A stretch of DNA of 26,117 bases, taken from positions 1-26,117 of the forward strand of contig JBJENE010000061.1 of assembly GCA_051880035.1 (NCBI GenBank). Direction: 5' to 3'. The DNA comes from Eshraghiella sp051880035. GTDB taxonomy: Bacteria > Bacillota > Clostridia > Lachnospirales > Lachnospiraceae. The position numbers and the translations under genes were made by a program. Of the stretch, positions 1 through 7,850 are shown piece after piece; the first letter of the stretch is position 1; each line of letters begins with the position of its first letter. Under the pieces are notes generated by a model, which saw nothing but the letters and a program-made list of their open reading frames with translations, was not told the DNA's origin and ran no database searches.

Positions 1-1234
1 AAGGCATAACCGTATCCTTAAGTCCTCCTGTCTCTCTGACAATCGGAATTGTTCCATAACGAAGGCTCATAAGCTGACTGAGTCCGCACGGTTCAAACAA
101 TGACGGCATAAGGAATGCATCACAGGATGCGTATATCTTATGTGATAACTCATCCGAATAATAAATATTAGCAGAAACACGATTATTGTATTTCCAGTCA
201 TAATGGCGGAACATATTCTCGTATTTCTCTTCACCTGTTCCAAGTACAACCAACTGCACATCGGATGCACAAAGTTCATCCATTACATATGCAATAAGAT
301 CAAATCCCTTCTGATCCGTAAGTCTTGAAACAATACCTATCATAAATCTCTTAGGATCTACTTCAAGACCAAGCTGCTGCTGTAATGCAATTTTATTTTT
401 GTATTTCTCTTTACGGAATGTAAGCTGATTATAATTATTAACAATATACTTATCCGTCTCAGGATTAAATTCATCATAATCAATACCGTTAACTATACCG
501 CACAGGTCATTGGAACGGGCACGCATGAGACCGTCAAGTTTCTCACCGTAGAAAGGTGTCTTAATCTCTTCCGCATAGCTTGAACTTACTGTCGTAACCT
601 TATCGGCATAGACAATGCCGCCCTTAAGATAATTTCCGTCTCCGAACGCTTCAAGCTTGTCCGATGTGAAATATGAATCAGGAAGTCCCGTAATATCCTT
701 GATAGTCTTCATGTCCCATATTCCCTGGAACTTAAGATTATGTATTGTCATGATTGAATGCATGCCTCTGAAAAAGTCTCCCTGGGCAAATCTTTCCTTC
801 ATGTACACAGGTATAAGACCGGTCTGCCAGTCATGGCAATGTATAATATCAGGTCTGAAACCTATTAAAGGCAAAGCCGAAAGTGCTGCTTTACTGAAAA
901 ATGCAAATTTCTCAATATCTTCATGAATATATCCATATGGCTTAAATCCGTTAAAATAATATTCATTATCAATAAAGTAAAAATGTATACCTTCATATTC
1001 CGTCTCAAGAATGCCGACATACTGACTTCTCCATGACAAATCCATATAAAAGCTTGTTATGAATTTCATATTATCTTTGTATTTCTGTGGGATACATTTA
1101 TAATTGGGAATCATTACCCTCACATCATACTTAGTCTTGTCAAAATACCTCGGCAGTGTGCCTGCAACATCCGCAAGTCCCCCTGTTTTAATAAAAGGTA
1201 CTGCTTCCGAAGCAATAAACATAATATTCTTCAT
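1..1234 (-). CDS. glgA: Glycogen synthase GlgA (3' end beyond window)
   Basis: The enzyme transfers glucose from ADP-glucose onto the growing alpha-1,4-glucan (GT5 family, cytoplasmic). The frame is open from the ATG at 1234 to the window edge, giving about 411 of the usual ~480 residues, so the C-terminus is missing only because the window ends. The N-terminus carries the nucleotide-sugar motif KTGGLADV (K16-V23). The GT-B C-lobe motif EPCGLSQL is near the visible end, with IVSRLTDQKGFD between them. The start is supported by a GGAGGG Shine-Dalgarno sequence at about 1241-1247. The gene follows spo0A on the same strand across a 107-bp gap holding a TATAAT box and two Spo0A-box-like heptamers. 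This suggests that storage-glycan synthesis is tied to sporulation entry, as for granulose in clostridia. Identity is secure; the regulation is inferred. Confidence 0.95.
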   Translation of the reverse strand, partial: MKNIMFIASEAVPFIKTGGLADVAGTLPRYFDKTKYDVRVMIPNYKCIPQKYKDNMKFITSFYMDLSWRSQYVGILETEYEGIHFYFIDNEYYFNGFKPYGYIHEDIEKFAFFSKAALSALPLIGFRPDIIHCHDWQTGLIPVYMKERFAQGDFFRGMHSIMTIHNLKFQGIWDMKTIKDITGLPDSYFTSDKLEAFGDGNYLKGGIVYADKVTTVSSSYAEEIKTPFYGEKLDGLMRARSNDLCGIVNGIDYDEFNPETDKYIVNNYNQLTFRKEKYKNKIALQQQLGLEVDPKRFMIGIVSRLTDQKGFDLIAYVMDELCASDVQLVVLGTGEEKYENMFRHYDWKYNNRVSANIYYSDELSHKIYASCDAFLMPSLFEPCGLSQLMSLRYGTIPIVRETGGLKDTVMP

Positions 1235-1267
1235 CTGAATCCCTCCATAGCAAGTTCAACTATGGTT

Positions 1268-1273
1268 ATTATA
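1268..1273 (-). promoter_or_regulatory. Candidate -10 element of the glgA promoter
   Basis: A perfect TATAAT lies on the minus strand 34 bases upstream of the glgA start. The hexamer 17 bases further upstream (1291-1296, TTTAAT) is a poor -35. A weak -35 is what one expects of a promoter that needs an activator, and two Spo0A-box-like sites lie just beyond it. The start site would be near 1261. Confidence 0.45.
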
Positions 1274-1312
1274 TCATATTACTTAAATAAATTAAACATA
1301 TTTTTATGGATT

Positions 1313-1330
1313 TTCGGCATTTATTCGACA
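1313..1330 (-). promoter_or_regulatory. Tandem Spo0A (0A) boxes upstream of glgA
   Basis: On the minus strand the sequence reads TGTCGAA (1330-1324), four bases, then TGCCGAA (1319-1313). Both match the 0A-box consensus TGNCGAA, in the same orientation and 11 bp apart (one helical turn). This is the arrangement expected for adjacent Spo0A C-domains. Relative to the putative start near 1261 they lie at about -52 to -69, a position suited to activation of a sigma-A promoter. The consensus is established knowledge; binding here is inferred. Confidence 0.6.
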
Positions 1331-1341
1331 ATACTTATGTA

Positions 1342-2142
1342 TTATTTATATTCAAGCCGTATTTTATCCGCTATCAGCGCAATAAACTCGGAATTTGTGG
1401 GTTTTCCCTTCACACTGTTTATCGTATAACCGAATAGTTCATTAATAACATCAATCCTACCTCTTGCCCACGCTACTTCAATGGCATGTCTTATAGCCCT
1501 TTCAACGCGGCTTGATGTAGTCTGATACTTCTTGGCTATTGCAGGATAAAGTACTTTGGTTATACAGTTAAGCATGTCCATATCCTTTACGGACAGCATT
1601 ATTGCTTCCCTTAGGTACTGATATCCTTTAATATGGGCGGGTACGCCTATATCATGAATAATATTTGTGACTACACCTTCAATAAATGTATCCATCATAT
1701 CATCCGGCATCATCTTTATTGATGATTTCATATTCCTGTTGACTACTGGATAAGGTTCGGTTGCTTTGATTGATTTAATCCGTCTGATAACAGCTTTATT
1801 GTCAAACGGTTTCATAATATAGTAATTTGCACCCAGGTTAAATGCCGATTCGGTAATTTCTGACTGTCCCACGGCAGTAATAACTATAAATGCAGGTTTC
1901 TTTTGTATTTGAGAATTGTGATTAACAAGTTCCATAACCCCCAGTCCGTCAAGTTTTGGCATTACCAGATCGAGAAGCACCACATCAGGTGTTTTTTCTT
2001 TGATAATGTCAACAGCCTCAATCCCATCTCTTGCTTTCCCCACTACCTCAATATCCTGATCAGTAGCCAGAATATCCTCCAAAAGAATACGGATTCTTTC
2101 GTTGTCATCCGCAATTGCGCATGTTATTGTTTGTGTTTCCAT
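1342..2142 (-). CDS. spo0A: Sporulation master response regulator Spo0A
   Basis: Phosphorylated Spo0A commits the cell to sporulation by binding 0A boxes. The protein is 266 aa, close to the 267 aa of Bacillus. The receiver domain (about 1-125) has the acidic pair D12-D13, the phospho-acceptor D58 in LLDLVMP, and a conserved Lys in the MKPFD motif. The C-terminal DNA-binding domain has the invariant stretches IIHDIGVPAHIKGYQYLREA and VERAIRHAIEVAWARG. I start it at the ATG at 2142, preceded by a GGAGG Shine-Dalgarno sequence, not at an ATG 39 bases upstream that would add MKWIKIFIMEDIS. It lies downstream of spoIVB, as in Bacillus and clostridia, but with a long repeat-filled gap between them. 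No clear sigma-H promoter was recognised; a sigma-A type one was. Confidence 0.98.
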   Translation of the reverse strand: METQTITCAIADDNERIRILLEDILATDQDIEVVGKARDGIEAVDIIKEKTPDVVLLDLVMPKLDGLGVMELVNHNSQIQKKPAFIVITAVGQSEITESAFNLGANYYIMKPFDNKAVIRRIKSIKATEPYPVVNRNMKSSIKMMPDDMMDTFIEGVVTNIIHDIGVPAHIKGYQYLREAIMLSVKDMDMLNCITKVLYPAIAKKYQTTSSRVERAIRHAIEVAWARGRIDVINELFGYTINSVKGKPTNSEFIALIADKIRLEYK

Positions 2143-2192
2143 TGAAATGTCCTCCATGATAAATATTTTTATCCATTTCATCTTACAAAAAT

Positions 2193-2221
2193 ATTATATT
2201 AATCCTCTTTTCCCTATTCAA
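2193..2221 (-). promoter_or_regulatory. Sigma-A-type promoter of spo0A
   Basis: On the minus strand TTGAAT (2221-2216) is followed by a 17-base spacer and a perfect TATAAT (2198-2193). The predicted start is near 2186, giving a short leader of about 44 bases before the spo0A ATG. In Bacillus spo0A has a vegetative and a sigma-H promoter; only the vegetative type is evident here. Confidence 0.65.
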
Positions 2222-2311
2222 GAGCATATTATCGCAAAATTCTACATATTTTTGCATAATTTCGCATTCTATTTTTTTATGTTCCCCTCATATTTTCCAT
2301 AAAAATCCCAT

Positions 2312-2593
2312 CCGGCTCTTCTGCCTTGCTCACCTCGTAAAGTAAAGCCCGCCTCTTCGCCGGGCTCACCTCGTAAAGCTTCGCTTTACTCGTTGTCCGG
2401 CTTTCGCCGGAAGTTTCTCACCGGCTCTTCCGCCGGGCTCACCTCGTAAAGTAAAGCCCGCCTCTTCGCCGGGCTCACCTCGTAAAGCTTCGCTTTACTC
2501 GTTGTCCGGCTTTCGCCGGAAGTTTCTCACCGGCTCTTCCGCCGGGCTCACCTCGTAAAGCTTCGCTTTACTCGTTGTCCGGCTTTCGCCGGA
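2312..2593. repeat. 109-bp tandem repeat array, hairpin-dense, between spoIVB and spo0A
   Basis: There are two full units (2312-2420 and 2421-2529, differing at only three bases) and a partial third (2530-2593) that lacks an internal 36-bp sub-repeat. Each unit holds perfect short inverted repeats. One is GTAAAGC/GCTTTAC around a 3-base loop (2373-2389 in unit 1). Another is CCGGC/GCCGG (2397-2410), whose minus-strand (transcript) loop is GAAA, a GNRA tetraloop. A third uses CCGGC/GCCGG arms around a 6-base loop. The block is much richer in GC than its surroundings and has no convincing coding frame. The gap 2182-2665 therefore holds the spo0A promoter, this array, and an extra hairpin at 2620-2635. 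Possible roles are mRNA stabilisation, transcription damping between spoIVB and spo0A, or a selfish intergenic repeat. Confidence 0.9.
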
Positions 2594-2619
2594 TACCATA
2601 ACTTCGGAACAGCCTCCGC

Positions 2620-2635
2620 CGTAAGCAAGCTTACG
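2620..2635 (-). repeat. Short hairpin downstream of spoIVB
   Basis: CGTAAGC and GCTTACG form a perfect 7-bp stem around two bases, 31 bases after the spoIVB stop. No U-tract follows on the transcript strand, so it is not a standard intrinsic terminator. It adds to the hairpin cluster of the adjoining tandem repeats and may protect the spoIVB mRNA 3' end. Confidence 0.5.
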
Positions 2636-2665
2636 CGAAGCCTGTCCCTCGTTATGATGCCCGGC

Positions 2666-3922
2666 TCAATGCTCGAGCATATTTTCAATAAAAATGCCAT
2701 ATCCTTTTTCGGGTTCATTGACGAACACATGGGTCACTGCCCCGATTACGCAGTCATCCTGTATTATAGGACTTCCGCTCATTCCCTGGACTATTCCGTT
2801 AGTTGCATTAAGCAGGTCTTCATCCGTTACTTCAAATACAATGCCTTTATTTGAATAATCATCCGAATAATGAATTTCTGTTATCTCAATATCATAATCT
2901 TTTACTTCTCCTTCAACAAAAGTTCTTATTACGGCATCACCTTTTTTAATGTCCTGTTTATATGCTACATTAAGATATACTTCATCTACATATGCAAAAA
3001 CATTTTCATTGGTCTCTCCGTACACACCTATTGTACTGTTTTCATCTATTTCACCGATGTAAGACGAACTTCCGTAATTAATTGAGCCTATTATTTCCCC
3101 GGGCGACCCTTCCTGGCCTTTTACTACTGACCAGATTTTGGCGGTATATAGTTTTCCCGACTTAATTTCCACAATCTTTCCCGTCTGGCTGTCGCTTATT
3201 GCATGTCCCAGAGTTCCGAATTCACCGTTATCATCCACATAAGTAAGTGTTCCGAGGCCCTGACAGTCATCCCTTACCCATGCACCAATCATCATATTTC
3301 CCTCTTTATCCCTGCATAATTTAATTTTAACAGGAATTATTTCACCATTCCTCCTGATTGTAAATTCTGCATATTCACCGGAATTTTTAATGGCATTTAC
3401 CAGTTCTGAGGTGGTAGCAACTTCTACGCCGTTAACAGTCTCTATATAATCACCGGGAGCTAAAATCCCCTTTGCCGGAGCTTCTATTGTACCGTTATCT
3501 GTTACCACTTCTCCTATATCCACCACCAGAATTCCATCTGTTTCGATATATATGCCCACAGGAATACCGCATGCTACAATTTGACGGCTTTCATTAACAG
3601 ATACTGTTATGTTTTTAATCGGGATTATTCCGAAAAGTTCTACCTGTAATTCATAATTTGAAACATCTCCGGAGTTAATTGTAAGCGGTTCCATAAGATT
3701 GACAGATGTCTGAACCGTATCTCCTCCGTCTGATTTTCCGTCTACCGTGCCCACAAACGGAAGATCCACAAGAAGTGTTCCGTCGGAATATGAATCAAGA
3801 TAAATTGTATCCGGAATATTTTTTCTTATATAATATATATAAACACCGATTCCTCCGCAAAGACACACTAAAAGAGCAAAAACAAGATATTTTCTGTATA
3901 TATTTTTTTGTCTTATATCCAT
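2666..3922 (-). CDS. spoIVB: SpoIVB signalling serine peptidase (S55)
   Basis: SpoIVB is made in the forespore, secreted into the intermembrane space, and triggers pro-sigma-K processing in the mother cell. The 418-aa product has an N-terminal membrane anchor (about 12-32), a PDZ domain (about 115-200), and an S55 peptidase domain. The peptidase carries the catalytic His in GTLGHAI (H240) and the Ser in GMSGSP (S382). It ends with the family-typical GYGIFIENML. Bacillus SpoIVB is about 426 aa, so this one is complete. An ATG at 3922 with a GGAGGTGG Shine-Dalgarno sequence fixes the start. An intrinsic terminator lies directly upstream of that Shine-Dalgarno sequence, so the gene is probably insulated from recN. 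I found no convincing sigma-G promoter. Confidence 0.96.
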   Translation of the reverse strand: MDIRQKNIYRKYLVFALLVCLCGGIGVYIYYIRKNIPDTIYLDSYSDGTLLVDLPFVGTVDGKSDGGDTVQTSVNLMEPLTINSGDVSNYELQVELFGIIPIKNITVSVNESRQIVACGIPVGIYIETDGILVVDIGEVVTDNGTIEAPAKGILAPGDYIETVNGVEVATTSELVNAIKNSGEYAEFTIRRNGEIIPVKIKLCRDKEGNMMIGAWVRDDCQGLGTLTYVDDNGEFGTLGHAISDSQTGKIVEIKSGKLYTAKIWSVVKGQEGSPGEIIGSINYGSSSYIGEIDENSTIGVYGETNENVFAYVDEVYLNVAYKQDIKKGDAVIRTFVEGEVKDYDIEITEIHYSDDYSNKGIVFEVTDEDLLNATNGIVQGMSGSPIIQDDCVIGAVTHVFVNEPEKGYGIFIENMLEH

Positions 3923-3936
3923 TTATGCCACCTCCG

Positions 3937-3976
3937 CAAAATAAAAAGAGCAGAATGTTATATTCATCCTACTCTT
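3937..3976 (-). terminator. Intrinsic terminator after recN
   Basis: On the minus-strand transcript, AAGAGUAGGAUG (3976-3965) pairs with CAUUCUGCUCUU (3957-3946). This gives a 12-bp stem with two G-U wobbles and a 7-base loop, followed by UUUUUAUUUU. The wobbles become mismatches on the other strand, so it works only in the recN direction. The U-tract nearly touches the spoIVB Shine-Dalgarno sequence. Confidence 0.85.
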
Positions 3977-4015
3977 ATTATGTATTCAACAAAAAATTTA
4001 ACTCTGTAAGTTTTT

Positions 4016-5698
4016 TCAATGTTTTTTCATATCATTGGCAAATTGTTTCATTTCAGCGGCATTAAGCATAACAGCTTCCGTAATCTCAGTACCTCCGAGC
4101 ATTCTTCCCAGTTCTTTAGTTATCTGTTCTTTGTAAATTGGCTTGATAGATGTCTTGGTAAATCCGTCATCAATATTTTTTTCAATGAGGAAATGATTGT
4201 CCGCCATAGCTGCAATCTGAGGCAGATGTGTAATGCAGATTACCTGATGTGTTTTGGAAATAACCATCATCTTTTCGGAAACCTTTTGAGCTGTTCTTCC
4301 GCTGATTCCCGTATCTATTTCATCAAAAATAAGTGTGTCTGTTTCATCTTTGTTGGCAAGAACGGATTTTATTCCAAGCATAATTCTGGAAAGTTCTCCT
4401 CCTGATGCAATTTTTGCCAGAGGTTTAACTTCCTCTCCGGGATTAACCGAAATCAGGAATTCTGCCTCATCATATCCGTCCTGTTGCAAAGATTTAGCAT
4501 TTCTTACATCTATCTTAAACTGTACCTGTTCAAAATTTAAATCAAGAAGTGCCGTTTTGATTTTTTCCTGAAGCTTTTGTGCAGAAGTTTTTCTTATTTG
4601 TGAAATTATTTCACATGTGTCAATAACCTCTTTGTACAGTTGTTCAGATTTCTCTTTGGCTTTTCTGTAATTGTCTTCATATTCGGAATAAAACTTAAGC
4701 TTATCGGCAGCCTTATTACGATGCTCAAAAATAAGTTCAATTGTTGCGCCGTATTTTGATTTAAGGTTATTTATAAGATCCAGCCTTTTTTCTGTTTCCA
4801 GAAATTCGCTTTGTTCAAAATCAAGATTTTCCATATAATCTGACAGTTCCCTGTTAAAATCCGACATCATACTGTCAATATCTGCAAGCTGATTAAGAAG
4901 AGGCGTTAGTCCTTCATCATATCTGATTACACTGTTAACAGCAGAATAAGCCCTGCCAACCGCATCAGATGCCCCGTCTCCGTTTAATGCTCCGGTAAGC
5001 CGTCCCGCCTGATTAAGCTCTTCGATAATTTTCTGACCATTGGACATTTTACGGTATAAAGACTCTACTTTCTCATCCTCACCCTCTGTAAGGGCGGCGC
5101 TGTCTATTTCATCAATCTCAAACTGAAGGAAATCACACTCCCTTTTTCTTTCATCATCGCTAACCGTGAAAGAATCCAGCTCTTTAACGGATTTTTTGTA
5201 TGATGAAAACAAAGTCTGAAGTTTTTCTTTCGGCTCTTTTAATTCATCCCTGGCATACTTGTCCAGAATTTCAAGATGCTTTGCCGGATATAAAAGAGAC
5301 TGATGCTCATGCTGTCCGTGTATGTCTATCAAAAGTTCTGTTATTTTTTTAACAAGCCCTGCTGTTACCGTCTCTCCGTTTACTTTAATTATACTTCTTC
5401 CGGGAAGAATCCGTCTTGAAACTGTAATGATTCCATCCTCCGGAAAAATATCCATTCCTTCTAATTTGGTTGTTTTATCCTCGTCATTAACAGAAAAAGT
5501 AAGCTCAACGAGGGCACTGTCTCCATACCGGCCTATTATGTCAGGTCCCGCTTTTGCGCCAAGAGCCAAATTAATCGAACCAAGAATCACTGATTTTCCG
5601 GCACCGGTTTCCCCTGTCAGTATATTTAGCCCCTCTCCGAATTCTATTTCCGCTTCTTCAACCAGGGCAAGATTTTTCACATGTAAATTAAGCAGCAT
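4016..5698 (-). CDS. recN: DNA repair ATPase RecN
   Basis: RecN is an SMC-like ATPase recruited to double-strand breaks. At 560 aa it has the normal length. It has Walker A GETGAGKS (29-36), a central helical/coiled-coil region rich in Glu and Lys (about 155-370), the ABC signature in ASGGELSRIMLG, and Walker B TLIFDEIDTGISG, followed by the CITHLPQIAAMAD switch region. The ATG at 5698 is preceded by GGAGGAG. The gap to argR is 19 bases, and recN ends the housekeeping operon at a terminator. The argR-recN pairing is standard in Firmicutes. Confidence 0.97.
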   Translation of the reverse strand: MLLNLHVKNLALVEEAEIEFGEGLNILTGETGAGKSVILGSINLALGAKAGPDIIGRYGDSALVELTFSVNDEDKTTKLEGMDIFPEDGIITVSRRILPGRSIIKVNGETVTAGLVKKITELLIDIHGQHEHQSLLYPAKHLEILDKYARDELKEPKEKLQTLFSSYKKSVKELDSFTVSDDERKRECDFLQFEIDEIDSAALTEGEDEKVESLYRKMSNGQKIIEELNQAGRLTGALNGDGASDAVGRAYSAVNSVIRYDEGLTPLLNQLADIDSMMSDFNRELSDYMENLDFEQSEFLETEKRLDLINNLKSKYGATIELIFEHRNKAADKLKFYSEYEDNYRKAKEKSEQLYKEVIDTCEIISQIRKTSAQKLQEKIKTALLDLNFEQVQFKIDVRNAKSLQQDGYDEAEFLISVNPGEEVKPLAKIASGGELSRIMLGIKSVLANKDETDTLIFDEIDTGISGRTAQKVSEKMMVISKTHQVICITHLPQIAAMADNHFLIEKNIDDGFTKTSIKPIYKEQITKELGRMLGGTEITEAVMLNAAEMKQFANDMKKH

Positions 5699-5717
5699 AT
5701 TTATCTCCTCCGGATAA

Positions 5718-6164
5718 CTAACTTAAGACCTTACGGATTTTATCCATTAAAAGCCTGGTGTCCTCCACGGTACGGATTGCACACATTATTGTATCATCCC
5801 CTGCAATGGTTCCCACAATTTCATTCCAGTTCATGGTATCAAGAGCTGCCGCAACAGCCATTGCCATTCCGGATACCGTTTTAATTACAAGGATATTCTG
5901 TGCCATATCCATTGACACATACCCTTCCTTTAATACTCTTTTGTATTTATCTCCCATTACTCCGTCAGAAGCTTTATAAACCACATATTTCTGCTTTCCG
6001 TCAACTGACATTTTGGTTAGTTTCAATTCTCTTATATCCCTTGAAACGGTGGCCTGGGTAACATTATACCCTGCCTTGTTAAGAGCTGATGCCAGTTCTT
6101 CCTGGGTTTCAATATCGTTTTTTTGGATAATTTCAATTATTTTAGTATGTCTGTCAAGCTTCAA
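5718..6164 (-). CDS. argR: Arginine repressor ArgR (TTG start)
   Basis: ArgR (AhrC) is a hexameric, arginine-responsive repressor/activator of arginine metabolism. The 148-aa protein has an N-terminal winged helix-turn-helix (about 1-70) with QATVSRDIRELKL. The C-terminal oligomerisation and arginine-binding domain has the GTIAGDDTIMCAIRT motif. The start codon is TTG at 6164, with an excellent AGGAGGT Shine-Dalgarno sequence at 6171-6177; the predicted N-terminus (MKLDRHTKIIEII) aligns well with the family. It sits 18 bases after nadK and 19 before recN. No ARG box was recognised in the window, so its targets are probably elsewhere. Confidence 0.96.
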   Translation of the reverse strand: MKLDRHTKIIEIIQKNDIETQEELASALNKAGYNVTQATVSRDIRELKLTKMSVDGKQKYVVYKASDGVMGDKYKRVLKEGYVSMDMAQNILVIKTVSGMAMAVAAALDTMNWNEIVGTIAGDDTIMCAIRTVEDTRLLMDKIRKVLS

Positions 6165-6182
6165 TATAATACCTCCTGCACC

Positions 6183-7037
6183 TTATGAAAGCTTATTACG
6201 CAGAATCTGCAAAAAATTATGTTTTTTGGTTCTGACAAGTCTTGCTTTATGTTCTGACTTGGAAATTATAATTTTATCGCCGGAAACCAGCGGTACATAA
6301 TGATCTCCGTCAAAAGTAACAACTCTTTCCTCTGTTCCGTTTCCGGATTTACACATATGTATCTCAAGAATATCGTCACTGCCGAATATTACGCTGCTTT
6401 TGTTAAGTATATGAGGGCACACGGGTGTCATAACGATTGCCTTTGTTTCAGGGCGCACAATCGGTCCTCCTGCGGAAAGATTATATGCGGTGGAACCGGT
6501 TGGAGTGGATACAACAAGTCCGTCTGCCGGATATGTAATAAGGAATTCATTATTTACATATACATCAAAATGAATCATTCTAAGCGGTCCAATCCTGTTA
6601 AGAACAATATCATTAAGGGCTATATCAGAATATATCATTTCATTCCCACGATATACTTCGCCGCGTAAAATCATTCTTTCATCGATGACATACTGGTCTG
6701 AAAGCAGTAAATCAATCGAAGGAAAAGCCTGCTCTCTGTCAATTTCGGTAAGGTATCCCAGCGTTCCTATATTAATTCCAAAAACAGGTGCTTCAATTGA
6801 ACTTAGGTCCCTGGCAGCCTGGATAAGTGTCCCGTCGCCTCCAAGCACAATAACGCACTGGGTTTCTACGGGTATTTTGTTGGTGTCGGCAAGATTATAT
6901 ATTCCACCGTCTTTTTGCGGATCAAACTGCTGATATACACATTCCCCGCCCTTTTTTTTAATATAATCACAAAGTTCCTTTGCAAGACGGAACTCTTTGT
7001 CCTTATCACTGTTTGCAATTATATAAAATCGTTTCAT
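6183..7037 (-). CDS. nadK: NAD kinase
   Basis: This enzyme phosphorylates NAD to NADP in the cytoplasm. The 284-aa product has the NAD-kinase signature GGDGT (66-70) and the second conserved block TPTGSTAYNLSAGGP, and ends with a C-terminal beta-rich domain. The start ATG at 7037 has a GAGGT Shine-Dalgarno sequence. It follows tlyA by 9 bases and precedes argR by 18, so it is part of the same transcript. Confidence 0.97.
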   Translation of the reverse strand: MKRFYIIANSDKDKEFRLAKELCDYIKKKGGECVYQQFDPQKDGGIYNLADTNKIPVETQCVIVLGGDGTLIQAARDLSSIEAPVFGINIGTLGYLTEIDREQAFPSIDLLLSDQYVIDERMILRGEVYRGNEMIYSDIALNDIVLNRIGPLRMIHFDVYVNNEFLITYPADGLVVSTPTGSTAYNLSAGGPIVRPETKAIVMTPVCPHILNKSSVIFGSDDILEIHMCKSGNGTEERVVTFDGDHYVPLVSGDKIIISKSEHKARLVRTKKHNFLQILRNKLS

Positions 7038-7046
7038 ACCATACCT

Positions 7047-7850
7047 CTATAATTCTTCATGGGACTTTAAAACTACAGAATCAACATCTATTTCTTCGGA
7101 AAAACATCCTGTTTCCTTATCGGTTTTCTTAATATATGCCAGATATTCAATATTTCCTTCCGGACCTTTTATAGGAGAAAAATCAAGACCTTTAATGTCA
7201 AATCCAATCGAAACCGCAAATTGAAGCACGGAATTGATTACTTCAATATGAACTGACTTATCTCTGACTACGCCTTTCTTGCCCACTTTATCCCTGCCCG
7301 CTTCAAACTGGGGCTTTATTAAGCATACAATCTCTCCATCCGGTTTTAAAAGATTTTTAACAGGTAAAAGTACCTTGGTAAGTGATATAAATGATACATC
7401 AATACTTGCAAAATCAAGCATATCCTCTATATCTTCAGGGGTAACATAACGGATATTTGTCTTTTCCATAACAACTACCCGCTCGTCCTGCCTGAGTTTC
7501 CAGGCAAGCTGTCCGTGTCCCACATCAACGGAATATACTTTGACTGCACCGTTCATAAGCATACAATCGGTGAAACCACCCGTTGAAGAACCAACATCCA
7601 TACAAACGGTTCCATCAAGTTTAACAGGGAAAACCTCCATGGCTTTCTCCAGTTTCAAGCCGCCACGGCTCACATATTTGAGAGTATTTCCTTTTACTTC
7701 TATATTGCAGGAAACATCAAACATGGATCCTGCTTTATCTTCTTTCTGCCCGTCAACAAATACTATGCCGGACATAATTATTGCTTTTGCTTTTTCCCTT
7801 GAGTCAGCAAGCCGTCTGTTAACAAGCAATACATCAAGTCTTTCCTTCAT
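7047..7850 (-). CDS. tlyA: TlyA-family rRNA 2'-O-methyltransferase (S4 + FtsJ domains)
   Basis: The protein is 267 aa, the usual family length. An N-terminal S4 RNA-binding domain (about 1-60: ERLDVLLVNRRLADSREKAK) precedes an FtsJ-type Rossmann methyltransferase with the SAM motif DVGSSTGGFTDCML. TlyA in other bacteria 2'-O-methylates C1409 of 16S and C1920 of 23S rRNA; this sequence alone cannot show whether both are targets. The start overlaps the dxs stop by four bases (ATGA), so translation is coupled. In Bacillus the orthologue is called yqxC. Confidence 0.95.
   Translation of the reverse strand: MKERLDVLLVNRRLADSREKAKAIIMSGIVFVDGQKEDKAGSMFDVSCNIEVKGNTLKYVSRGGLKLEKAMEVFPVKLDGTVCMDVGSSTGGFTDCMLMNGAVKVYSVDVGHGQLAWKLRQDERVVVMEKTNIRYVTPEDIEDMLDFASIDVSFISLTKVLLPVKNLLKPDGEIVCLIKPQFEAGRDKVGKKGVVRDKSVHIEVINSVLQFAVSIGFDIKGLDFSPIKGPEGNIEYLAYIKKTDKETGCFSEEIDVDSVVLKSHEEL

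Noticed and set aside
2143..2310. Sigma-H promoter and 0A boxes in front of spo0A
   Set aside because: Several GAAT and AGGAT-like words exist, but none pair at the right spacing, and no TGNCGAA was found there.
2312..2593. CRISPR-like array
   Set aside because: The 109-bp units are contiguous tandem repeats without unique spacers, and no cas genes are near.
3976..4000. Complete sigma-G promoter for spoIVB
   Set aside because: Only the -10-like CATAATA is present; no GYATR-type -35 lies 17-18 bases upstream, so it is not annotated as a promoter.
5322..5717. Open frame antisense to recN
   Set aside because: It covers the conserved Walker A coding region of recN and shows no family resemblance.
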